Position numbers and translations under genes: made by a program
The notes under the pieces: model-generated
Database searches by the model: none
What the model saw: only the letters and a program-made list of their open reading frames with translations
What the model was told of the DNA's origin: nothing
From: Citrus sinensis
Lineage: Eukaryota > Streptophyta > Magnoliopsida > Sapindales > Rutaceae
Direction: 5' to 3'
Assembly: GCF_022201045.2 (NCBI RefSeq)
Contig: NC_068557.1
Coordinates: 26,327,501 to 26,391,500 of the forward strand
DNA length: 64,000 nucleotides
Shown here: positions 34,884-46,560 of the stretch, in pieces
Numbering within the stretch: the stretch's first letter is position 1
Layout: each line of letters begins with the position of its first letter

Positions 34884-37800
34884 ATGGAGGCTGCAGCCAA
34901 AGTAAAATCAATATTTGTATACCCAATTAAATCATGCAGAGGCATCTCTGTCTGTCAGCAGGCACCCCTCACTCCTACTGGTATGTTATATGCTTATATT
35001 CAATCCAATTATTACATTTTTTTCATGCTAATTTATTTATTTATTTCATGCATGTTTGTCGCTTTGACCCAGATGATCTTTTTCTCTCTTTTAATTGATT
35101 TGTGGATTAAAATATCTGTGTAATGAATTCTATGTGCTCCTCTTATCAGTTTCTTGCATTTTTCTTAGTTAAAATTCTGTTGGGAGTAACTTATGTGCAT
35201 CTGTGAATGTCTTTATTTTATTGTTTCATTATCAGTTAAATAAATTAGGAAAAATAAAATCTTTCCATCAGCTCTTGATTCAGTGTTGACTTGAGAGGCC
35301 TTTTTATTTTATTTTTTAAATTTTAATCATGTTTTAAATAATCATGTGTGCTAGTGCTTCTTTGAACAAATATCTTCAATGAATTATATCCATAAATGAA
35401 GTCTGATTAGCCATCTGTTGTTGCTAAGCCACAGCAGTTTTGCAACTTCGATTTCGAAAATTAATTGAAAAACTAACCTGAATACTGTAGTCAATAAAGG
35501 TTACTTGAATAATTTTGCAATTCTGAGATGATTCGATTCCACTGACTTCTCCATATGGTGTAATGATTTTCATATCAATAAAGCAGCACCTTGCTGTTCT
35601 TTGCGGATGTTGATAGACTTGTATAACTTTTAACATTTTGAGCTCCTAAACAATTGGATTAAGTTGTGGTTAGCGGTTTGACATGCAAGCTTTTTCACAT
35701 CTTTTTGTTCATGTTTGTTTGCTATATGCAGGATTTCGATGGGATAGACAGTGGATGGTAATTAATAACAACGGGAGAGCATATACTCAGAGAAACGAGC
35801 CAAAGCTTGCTCTGGTTGAGACAGAGCTGCCAAATGAGGCATTTTTAGAAGGATGGGAACCCACTGGGAGATCATTCATGGGTAATTCTAGTTCTTCTAT
35901 TTTGCAACATAATTTTTCTGAAATTACAGTTGTTATATAGTTTCATGTAAGCCAAATTAGTACCTAGTTATAGCACAAAAGAATTTAGCTGTTAATGCCT
36001 AGATGTGGAGTTTAATAGCTTTTCTTATGTTCCCTGAAAAGAGATGCTGGGTTTTCATTTTTCTTTTTTTCTCTCTAAGGTTATCAAATCTCTTTATATT
36101 TGAGTATATAAGTTGAGAAAAATTCATAAGAGGTTATAATCTTAAAGAATTCTGGGATTTTCTAATGACTTGTCATACCTCATGTTTGTGAATTGAATCT
36201 CCTATTTACTGCAGTTTATCCATCACCACAAGTGGAAAGCATTTCTTGCTGCTTACATAATTCATAATCTAAGATTCAGTGATCATTCTCACATATTTGT
36301 TTGAATTAGAGGAAATGAGACGGGCAAATAGTATGTTCTATTTGATGTGGACAAATATAAATATAGTGTTAGTTGTCATGGTGGTTAGGACTGTATCCTG
36401 TTACACCTTTTGTACCTGTCACTCAATTGGTCTATTTTTTTCACCATGATTCCTTTCTATCATTTCAAAATTGGTATTAATGGGTATAGTTAGTAGTGCT
36501 TTGGGCGCATCCAGCTTGATCTTCATAGATTGATCTATTTTCAAATATTATTTATCTTTGAATGAAAAATTTATCGCAACTGTTTCCTATTCTGGAGTTT
36601 GTATTAATATGCTTCTTTTTTCTTCTCAGATAGAACATGAGTTGTTTTTTGCCTGTTGTTTTATCTGATTTTCAAATTGGACTCGACTGTTTCCTGTACA
36701 GTAATAAGAGCTCCAGGGATGCAGGCTCTTAAAATTTCACTGAGCAAACCCCGTGATATAGCAGACGGTGTTTCCGTATGGGAGTGGTGTGGCTCTGCAC
36801 TGGCTGAGGGAGCTGAAGCTTCAAATTGGTTTACAAATTACCTTGGGAAACCTAGTCGGCTAGTTCGTTACAATGCAGGTTGGGTTTGATTTTGGTGCTT
36901 TTCTTAAAAATGAGACATTGGGTGCAGTAACTAGTAACTAGGGGCACGAGTAAAAAGCAAAATACTTCTGGTAGGGAACTGCTTTAGCAAAAAATATTGT
37001 ATTGCAGGCTGGATTGGTGAGGGCATATGACCCATTCCTTTTGGTAGAATGAAATTATGTCGTTTTATATTTTCAGTATCCAAGTTTAGGTGGTTGATAA
37101 TCTGGCTGCATTATTTGGTACCGCAGAATCAGAAACTAGACCTGTCGATCCCAAATATGCTGCTGGAGAGAAAATAATGTTTTCTGATTGTTATCCATTT
37201 ATGCTGTTGTCTCAGGTAACTCAACATGATGAACATGTAATGTACATCATCTTTCCTCTGTTATAGAACCTCAAATCGTAAGCTTATAAAAGAATCTTTT
37301 GCAGGGATCTTTGGATGCACTTAATAAGCTTCTCAAGGAGCCTATTCCAATTAACCGTTTTCGACCAAAGTACAAATCAGAATCATACAATATCTGTTTA
37401 TTATCTAAAAGTATCCTTTGTTTATATGTATATAGCATCTGCTTTTCATTGTACATTGTTGGAGTTATGTTTTAGTCTTCTGGAGGAAACCCCCCCCCCC
37501 CCCCCCCCGAAACTGTATATTGGTCTCACTACGTTGATAATTTTTTATGGCATAGTTTTCTCGCCCCTCTTTAATTACCCACATTATTTTTCTCATTTTG
37601 TATGGTGTATGAATCCCTTTTTTATACTGGAATTTGGCAGCATCCTTGTTGATGGTTGTGAACCGTTTTCTGAGGACTTATGGACGGGCATCCGAATAAA
37701 CAATTGCACATTTCAAGGTGTTAAGCTGTGTGACCGCTGTAAGGTAAAAGTTATCTTTCTTCATTTCTGCATCTTTTGTGAAAACGTTTCATTCAACTAA

Positions 37801-38238
37801 ATATCATTTCTGTGGTCACTTGTCTAGGTGAGAACTGTGGTCCATTCACTGAGAGATTTTCCAAGCGATACCTCCATTTGTATTCATGTTTTTAACAATA
37901 CAGAGATTGTTTTCCAGGTGCCAACTATCAATCAAGACACTGGTGTTGCTGGTCCCGAACCAAGTGAAACACTAAGGCAAATTAGGTCAGATAAAGTTTT
38001 GCGTCCAAATCAAAAACAGCAGGGAAAGGTGAGCTATTTTCGAATCCAAAACTTCCGAGTATAATCTGTCACCTGATAAAAGCACAACAAAAGAAAAGCA
38101 TTATCTTGTATCTTGCAGATATACTTTGGGCAGAACTTGGTGTGGAAGGACAACCTTAGTAATGGAAAGGTGCTTAAACTTGGGGATCCAGTTTTTGTCA
38201 TGAGGAAGGTCAATTCTGCAGCTGAGGCAGCAGCTTGA
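34884..38238 (+). CDS. MOSC-domain mARC-type amidoxime reductase, copy 1
   Basis: Eight exons: 34884-34980, 35732-35881, 36702-36878, 37127-37215, 37305-37369, 37641-37743, 37918-38028 and 38119-38238, totalling 303 residues. The N-terminal MOSC_N part (VKSIFVYPIKSCRGISV, RWDRQWMVINNNGRAYTQR) is followed by the MOSC domain (NILVDGCEPFSEDLW, CDRCKVPTINQDTG, IYFGQNLVW). mARC proteins bind molybdenum cofactor and reduce N-hydroxylated compounds with cytochrome b5 and its reductase; in animals they are on the outer mitochondrial membrane. The Cys in DRCK aligns with the Mo-binding Cys of the family. No N-terminal membrane helix is visible, unlike animal mARC. Matches Arabidopsis At5g44720 in memory. 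Tandem with the next gene. Confidence 0.91.
37490..37508. repeat. Poly-C run of 19 in mARC copy 1, intron 5
   Basis: Nineteen C residues in a row. The matching intron of copy 2 (about 41028-41040) lacks this run, so it expanded after the gene duplication or was lost from copy 2. Confidence 0.88.
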
Positions 38239-38864
38239 GCTCTATTGAATATTTGTTAGTAATGCTAATGCTATTGTTGGGGCCAATAAATTAAACTCTG
38301 TTGTGTGTGTATCATTGTCTAGTGGAATAAGAAACTGGTTTGTTGCTTGCTATGCCACAGCAAGGTGCCATTTCCAGAGACATCGATATTGTTTATAAAT
38401 TTTTTTTTTTCTTTATATAATCCGCCGCCTGGCTCCCCCACCTACCAAATCCTCCAACTCTCATATGTGGCAAGAACAGTCCTATGCTTATCCGCTTGTG
38501 CGCACACCTCTTTAGATATAAATAAAACAAAGTAAAAAGATGGGCCAATCTTAGGTCAGGTGCTCTGACTACTGAAATTTATCTGACTCGTGGGTGCAAA
38601 ATTTTGAACAGACTTCTCCATAGAATAATGACAATATACGAAAAGAAAAATGATGGATGCTGATAGAATAAAAACATCTGTATATATGATAAATTAATTA
38701 AGGTAAATAATTTGTTTTTGTATCCTTTGTCTTCGTAAATCGTAATTGCCCTCGATTTGATAACACGTATTATACATATTAGTCATGCAAAAACTATTGA
38801 AAGCATGAGCAGTAGCTGAACCTGAACTGAGTCGACAAGCAAAGAAAAAACTGTGAGTGAGAAA
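38239..38864. other. Spacer between the tandem mARC genes
   Basis: 626 bp, containing the 3'UTR of copy 1 and the promoter and leader of copy 2. The last 80 bases resemble the leader of copy 1 (both have GCAGTAGCTGA and GCAAAGRAAA before the ATG), so the duplicated unit included promoter sequence. Confidence 0.6.
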
Positions 38865-41767
38865 ATGGAGGCTGCAGGCAAAGTCACTTCAATCTTTGTA
38901 TACCCAATTAAATCATGTCGGGGCATTTCTGTTTCTCAGGCACCGCTCACTCCTACTGGTATATTAAATCCAAGAACTGTAACTGTTTCATTCTGATATT
39001 ATTGTTGTATTTTCGTTTCTTAAATTTTTTTTTTAATGCAATTTTGTTGTTTTGACCCAGAGAATCTTTTTCTCACTGTCTATTGATTTGTGCATTAAAA
39101 TATAATTATAATGAATACTAGTTCTCTGAGATGATTTAACTTGGTTTAAATTTTATCAAGTTTGACCAGTTTCTTCAATGCAATATTTGTATGAGTCTTA
39201 ATTAGCCTTCTGTCGTTGATAAGCTAGAGCAATTTTGCAATTAGGTTTGGAAATTAATTGAAAATCTAAACCTGAATACGGTTGTTAAAATAGATTACTT
39301 GTAATAATTTTGCAACTCTGAGATGATTTGATTTCTTTGACATCTCCATATGTTGAAAGACTTTTCATATCACTACAGCAGCAACACGCTGTTCTTTGTG
39401 GATGTTGATAAGACTTGCATAAATTTTGATGTCTGAGCTCCCAAACAATTAGATTAAGTTGAGGCTAGAGGTTTGACATGCAAGCTTAATTTGTTTCTAT
39501 TTATACATGTTTGTTTGCTATATACAGGATTTCGATGGGATAGACAGTGGATGGTAATAAATAACAAAGGGAGAGCATATACTCAGAGAAACGAGCCAAA
39601 GCTTGCTCTGGTCCAGATCGAGCTGCCAAATGAGGCATTTTTAGAGGGATGGGAACCTACCGGAAGTTCATATATGGGTAATCCTTGCTTTCTGTTTTGC
39701 TACGGAACTTGTTGAAATTACAGTTGTTATATAATCTCATAAAATATTTTAAACACATATTATACCAAGTTATAGCATAAAAGAATTTAGTTGCTCAAGC
39801 CTAGATGTTAAAGGAATACAATTTTATTCCCTTTGATCTGTCAGATAATTGAAATGCTTCATGTTAATCTAATTCTGAAGTTTTTTTTCTCATAGTCCCT
39901 GAAATGATGCTAGATTTTCATTTATTTTTCTCTGAGGCTTAGTATTTTAGTCAAGAAAATCGTAAGATGTGTTTAGCCTTTGTACCCATCACTTGATTGG
40001 TCTCTTATTTTTGCCATGCTACTAAGTTAGTATTAATGGATATGGTAACAGCCCATACAGCTTGATCTTCATGGTTTGAATCTATTTATAATAAAATATT
40101 ATTTATCTCTGACTGAATACTTTTTCTCTCATATTTCTTATTGTGGAGCTAGTATTAGTTTATATGCTTCTTTTTTCTTCTCAGATAGTTTATGAAGGAT
40201 GTTTTTGCCTGTTCTTTTATCTGATATTCAAGCATAACTTGACTTTTTCCCTTACAGTGATAAGAGCTCCAGGGATGCAGGCTCTTAAGATTCCAATGAG
40301 CAAACCATGTGATATAGCAGATGGTGTTTCCGTATGGGAGTGGTCTGGCTCTGCTTTGGATGAGGGAGCTGAAGCCTCAAATTGGTTTACGAATTACCTT
40401 GGGAAATCTAGTCGGCTAGTCCGTTATAATGCAGGTTGGGTCTGATTTGGTACTTCCTTAAGAATAGGACATTGATTGCACTAACCAGTAACAAGAGTTA
40501 AAAGGGGAATGCTTTAGGTAGGAAATGCTGTAGCAAAATTATTTGTATCACAGGGGCCACATGGGCATGACCCATTTTTTGTCTGAATGAATTTAGGTTG
40601 TGTTATATATTCACAATCTAAGTTAGGTGGTTGATAATCTGGCTGCGTTATTTGCTGGTGCAGAATCAGAAACTAGACCTGTGGATCCTGAATATGCTGC
40701 TGGACAGATAACAATGTTTTCTGATGGGTATCCATTTATGTTGTTGTCTCAGGTAATTCGCCATTATGAACCTGTAATGTGCATCATTTTTCCTATGACA
40801 TGAAATCTCAAACTGTAAGCTTATAAAAATATCTTTTGCAGGGATCTTTGGACGCACTAAATAAGCTTCTCAAGGAGCCTGTTCCAATTAACCGTTTTCG
40901 GCCCAAGTATAATTCAAAAATCAGAATCATGCAATATCTGTCTATTATCGGACAGCATACAAATTTCTTTTATAAAATAGCATCTTCTTTACATTGTTCA
41001 TTGTTGGAATTATGTTTTGGTCTTGTGGAGGAACCCATACTAATTATTGCCTCATATCCTGACAGTTTCTGTCTTGATATTTTTTACGGCATTAGTTCTT
41101 TTCTTCCCCCTCTCCTTTGTTAACCACATTATTTTCCTCATGCGTTTGGTGTATGGATTTCTTATTTATATTGGGATTTGGCAGCATCCTTGTTGATGGT
41201 TGTGAACCGTTTTCTGAGGACACATGGACCGAGGTCCGAATAAACAAGTTCACGTTTCAAGGTGTTAAGCTGTGCTCCCGCTGTAAGGTAAAAGGCTATC
41301 TTTCTTCATTTCTGCATCTTTTGTTCTAAATTTCCATTCAATCATTTTGTTGGTCACTTTTGTTGGTGAGTACTGTTATACATTTGGTAAGAAATATTCG
41401 AAGCTATGCCTCCATTTGTTATGTTTTTAACATTGCAGAGATTGTTTTCCAGATTCCAACAATCAATCAAGACACTGGCGATGCCGGTCCTGAACCAAAT
41501 GAGACTCTAAAGCAGATTAGATCAGATAAAGTTTTGCGTCCAGGTCGAAAACAGCGGGGAAAGGTGAATTTTTAATCCAAGATTTATAAGTCTGGCATTT
41601 GATGATAAAAGCATAACAAATGGAAACATATTATCTTGCAGATATACTTTGGGCAGAACATGGTGTGCAAGGATAACCTTACTGAAGGAAACGGAAAGGT
41701 GCTTAAACTTGGGGATCCTGTTTTTGTTCTGAAGAAGGTCACTTCTGCAGCTGAAGCAGCAGCTTGA
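38865..41767 (+). CDS. MOSC-domain mARC-type amidoxime reductase, copy 2
   Basis: Eight exons: 38865-38958, 39528-39677, 40258-40434, 40664-40752, 40842-40906, 41185-41287, 41453-41563 and 41642-41767, giving 304 residues. Exons 2 to 7 have exactly the same lengths as in copy 1; exon 1 is one codon shorter (SVSQAPL against SVCQQAPL) and exon 8 two codons longer (an added Glu-Gly in TEGNGK). Domain order and function are as for copy 1, and the Mo-binding Cys is kept (SRCK for DRCK). Introns are alignable between copies, which points to a direct tandem duplication. No break is seen, so both look functional. Divergence of expression or substrate cannot be judged from sequence. Confidence 0.91.
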
Positions 41768-41986
41768 ACTCTACAGAATATTTGTTGGGGCAATAAATAA
41801 AACTCTGTTGTGTATCAAAGTCTAATGCAATAAGAAACCGCTTGCTTGCTAGACCATGGCAAGGTTCGGTTTTATTTTGATCGGCTTACAGCAACCTCTA
41901 CGCATGACACGGTTTTCAAACTTTCATAAAAGATCACCATTATACGTGGAACAGTAGAAAAGATATACGCCTAATAAGATATGTTA

Positions 41987-43220
41987 GAGTATCTTAAAAA
42001 ACCTTTATAAATTTTACTCTTCAAATATTTATTTGCTTACCTATGTGGCAAATAGAAGGGTGAAAAAATATGATATTCTCTAAAATACTCTTCAAATAAA
42101 AATAAGGGTGGGGCTATTTGAACCCACCAATTTACTCAATAAACCTATTTACTAAACAAACCAATCTTTAAATTTTAAAATTTTAAATTTTACTCAGTAA
42201 ACCCACTAAAATACCTAATATGCCCTTTCTAAACCCAATTTTTATAATAATAGTGATTTTACTCATTAAACCCATAATATTCATTTATAAACCCATTAGA
42301 TTGGAAATTGATTATTAATTGGAAATTTAATAATCAATTTTGAGTGAATGGCCCTCGTTCAAGGACAAATGAATCAAAACAATCTAAATGGAGAAAATAG
42401 TTGTCATCATGAAATTATTTTTTTGAGTTATATTATAGTGGTGAGAAAAATCTTGTATGATAGTATGAAAATCTAATATGAGGAATTTGAGAAAAAATAA
42501 TTTTTTCAGAATTTGGGAAAAAACAATAATTGATTATTAATTGAAAATTTAATCATCAATATTAATTAAACAATTTTGAGTGAGGGGTCATTCCCAAACG
42601 AATCATAACAATTAAACAATTAATCCTCCATAAAATCAATATCCATCAAATCAATAACAATTAATTTTGTTACTCTGAATCAACTCACATGTGCCTATTT
42701 AACAATATATATGGCTTGAGAGAAGAATCTCACCTCTTGATTGATTAGGGTTTAATGAAAATTTGATTAGGGTTCTATAAAACTATGTTGAATATAAATA
42801 TGGGTTTAAAGAGTAAAAATTCTGTTTTTTTTTTAATTATATTATAGTGTCCATAACTGTAATTTAATTTAGGGGTATTTTAATGATAAAAAAATTATTT
42901 TTAAAAGTGAGTTTATTGAGTAAATTAGTGGGTTCAAATAGCCCCACCCTAAAAATAAATTAATATTATTTTAATCAAATAATTATCTTTTTTAAGAAAA
43001 AAGTCAATAGCAATTAAAATAATTCTCTCTCTTTCTTTCTTTAATAAAAAATAATAAAATATAAATTAAAAATAGACAAATCAACTCTCCAAATTTGAAG
43101 AGAGAGAATAATTTCTTATTTAAAGAATTTTAATTAGAGTGTTTTTTAGAACTTTAAATATTGATGTGGTTCTTAAAATAAGTAATAAAATCTTATTTAA
43201 AGAGACTTTTGGTGATACTC
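41987..43220. mobile_element. Tourist-like (PIF/Harbinger) MITE, interrupted
   Basis: The ends GAGTATCTTAAAAAACC and, inverted, GAGTATCACCAAAAGTC are flanked by TTA at 41984-41986 and 43221-43223, the 3-bp duplication of PIF/Harbinger elements. The outer sequence matches the uninterrupted copy at 54982-55357 almost throughout (for example AAATATTGATGTGG, AAGTCAATAGCAATTAAA). An 845-bp foreign element lies inside at 42106-42950, so the MITE proper is under 400 bp. It has no coding capacity. Confidence 0.82.
42106..42950. mobile_element. hAT-like MITE nested in the Tourist element
   Basis: Inverted ends of about 40 bp are nearly perfect: GGGTGGGGCTATTTGAACCC on the left and the same sequence, preceded by A, read from the right. 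An 8-bp direct repeat AAAAATAA flanks it (42098-42105 and 42951-42958; 7 bp if the terminal A belongs to the element). The uninterrupted Tourist copy at 54982 has a single version of this site. The interior has a partial direct repeat (about 42298-42360 and 42528-42600) and no transposase. A diverged relative lies at 60216-60886. Confidence 0.85.
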
Positions 43221-43404
43221 TTAGGACTTTTTTGCTTCAACTTAAACTTTCAAACTGATTGTCAAACATGGATAGCAATTAAAACGGTAGCTAAATATTC
43301 ACACTTTACCTCACTATCATTTTCATCCGATAGCAATTATGGATTAAGATTTACAACACTTTTTCCTCAATTATTTTTCTGATAGTATTTGTCTGTATAT
43401 GGTA

Positions 43405-43529
43405 TACTGGATTATCGGTAATGTAATATTTTTCTGATAGTATTTTTCTGGTAATGTAATGTAATATTTAAGTGAACTGATGTAATATTTACTGGATTAT
43501 TGGTAATGTAATATTTTTCTGATAGTATT
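43405..43529. repeat. 40-bp direct repeat upstream of EMB1025
   Basis: Positions 43405-43444 and 43490-43529 are the same 40-base sequence with one difference. Variants of its TAATGTAATATTT core also occur between them. It lies about 210 bp upstream of the EMB1025 start, in the likely promoter. The rest of 43221-43736 shows nothing recognisable. Confidence 0.75.
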
Positions 43530-43736
43530 ATTCCTCAATTCTTGTGCCTTTTGGCTTAATATGAGCAAACTGCAAACGTAGCGGGGCATAATCGAATTTC
43601 TGAAAGAAAAGAAAGAGTCTCTATCGCCCAACTTCCATCCAAGGTGACAAAACAAAACCCATTAAAGACGCTTTTCGTTTGTCGAGTTCTCGAATTCCTC
43701 TTTGAAACCTGAGAAAACAGAAACCCTGTTGAACCC

Positions 43737-45731
43737 ATGCGCAAATGGTCGCTTCCTCACACAAAAACCCTTCTCACCATCACCAACTCGGCCATGAAGA
43801 TGAAGACACTCTCTTTAACAACAATCCCAAGTGAGCGTTCTCATCGATTCTTTTCTGTTCGCAGTGCAGTTTCATCAAATAAACAAATGGAAACTGAACC
43901 CCAAGGCAACGCCAAATCAGAGCAACCATTCTCGGATGAAATATTTAACTCCACTCCAAAACTGGGTTCTTACCAGCTAGGTGATTCAACATTTTATTCA
44001 CTCATTCAACACTATGCGAATTCTGGTGATTTCAAGTCTTTGGAGATGGTTCTGTATCGAATGAGGCGCGAAAAGAGGGTGGTTTTAGAGAAGAGTTTTA
44101 TTTTTATATTTAAGGCTTATGGTAAAGCCCATTTACTCGAGGAAGCTATTCGTTTGTTTCATACAATGGTTGATGAGTTTCATTGTAAAAGAACTGTTAA
44201 GTCGTTTAATTCGGTTCTTAATGTTATCATACAAGAGGGTCTATATCATCGAGCTCTAGAGTTTTATAATCATATTGTTAATGCCAAACACATGAATATC
44301 TTGCCGAATACGTTGACTTTCAATTTGGTTATCAAGACAGTGTGTAGATTGGGTTTGGTTGATAATGCAATTCAGTTGTTTAGAGAGATGCCAGTAAGGA
44401 ATTGTGAACCAGATATTTATACTTACTGTACGTTGATGGATGGATTGTGCAAAGAAAACAGACTTGATGAGGCAGTTTTGCTATTAGATGAAATGCAAGT
44501 TGATGGTTGTTTTCCGACTCCAGTTACATTTAATGTTTTGATTAATGGGTTGTGCAAGAATGGCAAACTGGGACGGGCGGCCAAGCTTGTGGACAATATG
44601 TTTCTTAAAGGGTGTTTACCTAATGAGGTTACATATAACACGCTCATTCATGGTTTGTGTCTTAAAGGGAATTTGGATAAGGCGGTCAGTCTCCTGGATC
44701 GGATGGTAGCAAGTAAATGCATGCCTAATGAGGTTACATATGGGACAATCATTAATGGGTTAGTGAAGCTAGGTAGAGCTGTTGATGGGGCTCGTGTGTT
44801 GATGTCTATGGAGGAAAGAAAATTCCATGTGAATGAGTACATTTATTCAACTCTTATTAGTGGGTTATTTAAGGAGGGGAAGGCTGAAGATGCAATGAAA
44901 CTGTGGAAGCAAATGATGGAAAAAGGTTGTAAGCCAAACACTGTGGTTTACAGTGCTCTTATAGACGGGTTGTGTCGAGTGGGCAAGCCAGATGAAGCTG
45001 AGGAAATTCTCTTTGAAATGATAAATAACGGTTGTGCAGCCAATGCTTTTACTTATAGCTCCTTGATGAAAGGTTTCTTTGAGAGCGGTAAAGGTCATAA
45101 GGCGGTTGAAATTTGGAAAGACATGGCAAAGAATAACTGTGTATACAACGAGGTTTGCTACAGTGTGCTTATTCATGGTCTTTGTGAGGATGGGAAGCTC
45201 CGAGAGGCTAGGATGGTGTGGACGCAAATGCTGAGCAGAGGATGTAAACCTGATGTTGTGGCTTATAGTTCAATGATTCACGGCCTCTGCAATGCTGGGT
45301 CGGTAGAAGAAGCTTTGAAACTTTTCAATGAGATGCTTTGCCTAGAGCCAAAGTCTCAGCCTGATGTTTTCACTTATAACATACTGTTGAATGCTTTGTG
45401 CAAGCAAAGCAACATCTCTCATTCCATTGATCTCTTAAATAGCATGATGGATCGGGGCTGTGATCCTGACTTGGTTACATGCAATATATTTTTGACAGCC
45501 TTAAAAGAGAAGCTTGAAGCACCTCAAGATGGAACAGATTTTTTGAATGAACTTGCAATCCGACTATTTAAGCGACAGCGAACTTCGGGTGGTTTCAAGA
45601 TTGTAGAAGTGATGCTGCAAAAGTTTTTGTCCCCTCAAACCTCTACTTGGGAAAGAGTTGTTCAAGAACTTTGCAGACCTAAAAGGATTCAAGCAGCCAT
45701 TAACAAGTGTTGGAGCAACTTGTATGGCTGA
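43737..45731 (+). CDS. EMB1025: P-class PPR protein EMB1025
   Basis: Intronless, 664 residues. From about residue 85 to 600 it is a chain of about thirteen to fourteen 35-residue P-type PPR motifs, with repeated signatures such as VTYNTLIHGLCLKGNLDKA, YTYCTLMDGLCKENRLDEA and VAYSSMIHGLCNAGSVEEA. There is no E or DYW extension, so the role is likely in organellar RNA stability, splicing or translation rather than editing. The C-terminal part (KRQRTSGGFKIVEVMLQKF, STWERVVQELCRPKRIQAA) is family-specific and matches Arabidopsis At4g20090 (embryo defective 1025) as I remember it. The N-terminus is basic and Ser/Thr-rich, consistent with organelle import. ATGs at 43737 and 43794 are both possible starts. 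Confidence 0.92.
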   Translation: MRKWSLPHTKTLLTITNSAMKMKTLSLTTIPSERSHRFFSVRSAVSSNKQMETEPQGNAKSEQPFSDEIFNSTPKLGSYQLGDSTFYSLIQHYANSGDFKSLEMVLYRMRREKRVVLEKSFIFIFKAYGKAHLLEEAIRLFHTMVDEFHCKRTVKSFNSVLNVIIQEGLYHRALEFYNHIVNAKHMNILPNTLTFNLVIKTVCRLGLVDNAIQLFREMPVRNCEPDIYTYCTLMDGLCKENRLDEAVLLLDEMQVDGCFPTPVTFNVLINGLCKNGKLGRAAKLVDNMFLKGCLPNEVTYNTLIHGLCLKGNLDKAVSLLDRMVASKCMPNEVTYGTIINGLVKLGRAVDGARVLMSMEERKFHVNEYIYSTLISGLFKEGKAEDAMKLWKQMMEKGCKPNTVVYSALIDGLCRVGKPDEAEEILFEMINNGCAANAFTYSSLMKGFFESGKGHKAVEIWKDMAKNNCVYNEVCYSVLIHGLCEDGKLREARMVWTQMLSRGCKPDVVAYSSMIHGLCNAGSVEEALKLFNEMLCLEPKSQPDVFTYNILLNALCKQSNISHSIDLLNSMMDRGCDPDLVTCNIFLTALKEKLEAPQDGTDFLNELAIRLFKRQRTSGGFKIVEVMLQKFLSPQTSTWERVVQELCRPKRIQAAINKCWSNLYG

Positions 45732-45934
45732 TTAGGGTATGATGTTTCTTTTTGTTTTGCTTTAAATGTTTGGTTACGTTTCACTCTTGCTCCTCATTCT
45801 ATTTATCTTCTGTCATACCTACTGTCCTTAAACCCTTCAAATTGAAATTGCATAGTCTGTTTATGTGAAAAAGTAATAGCAGAGATAAGCTGTCAATGTT
45901 ATTTGTTATATGTTTTTATTTAAGCTTGTGTTTA

Positions 45935-46560
45935 TTCACTGTTGTGTATTCCGTTAGTATCTTCTATTTTGCTGATTTTGGAACTTTAGGGATGGGGTTC
46001 AATGCATTTTTTTTCATATGTAAATTTACAATTATGATCATTATCTGCTGTGGCAGACAGGTTGGGACCTTAGACTTTAAGTATGCATTTGATTGGAACC
46101 ACAAGGTTTTGATGTTTAAATGGTGATTGCTTACCTAGTGCAGATGAGTGCACTTGCTTGCTTCTTGCAACATTGGTGTGTGAATCCTTGGTACAGGAAG
46201 TTGTAATTAATGTAAACTGACTCTTACTTGTATTCATCCATTGATAGATTGCTATTGTTTCCTCAAAATTAGGTCTATATTTATTATTATGATCATATCC
46301 CATAACTTCTATATAAATGACGGAACCTCTTGTCTTTTTAATGTTACTCAGCACTTGGTGTTCCTCTCAAAACAAAGTCCCTTGTTCTTGATCCTGAGAA
46401 ATTTATTTGGGCAGTACGTATTGCAGTGTTGCCGTTCAATAACATACAAGTCAAGATTGGTGAACCGGTACGAGATGCAAATGCCCTTATGCCTGTGAAC
46501 ATTTGTCATCACATTCTTTTAATTATATTGTCTGGAATCTTTGACTTGATTAAGAAAATG
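45935..46560 (+). pseudogene. Decayed partial copy of pTAC14
   Basis: The segment matches pTAC14 across the end of intron 4, exon 5 (about 46055-46172, GACAGGTTGGGACCTTAGA and CCTAGTGCAGATGAGTGCAC), the end of intron 6, exon 7 (about 46353-46500, CAGCACTTGGTGTTCCTCTC and GAAATTTATTTGGGCAGTA) and the start of intron 7. Exon 6 and about 1 kb of intron are absent. Exon 5 has internal deletions and frame changes and exon 7 has many substitutions. Because intron sequence is included, this came from genomic DNA, not a processed transcript. It begins about 200 bp downstream of the EMB1025 stop, some 23 kb from the parent gene, in the same orientation. Confidence 0.85.
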
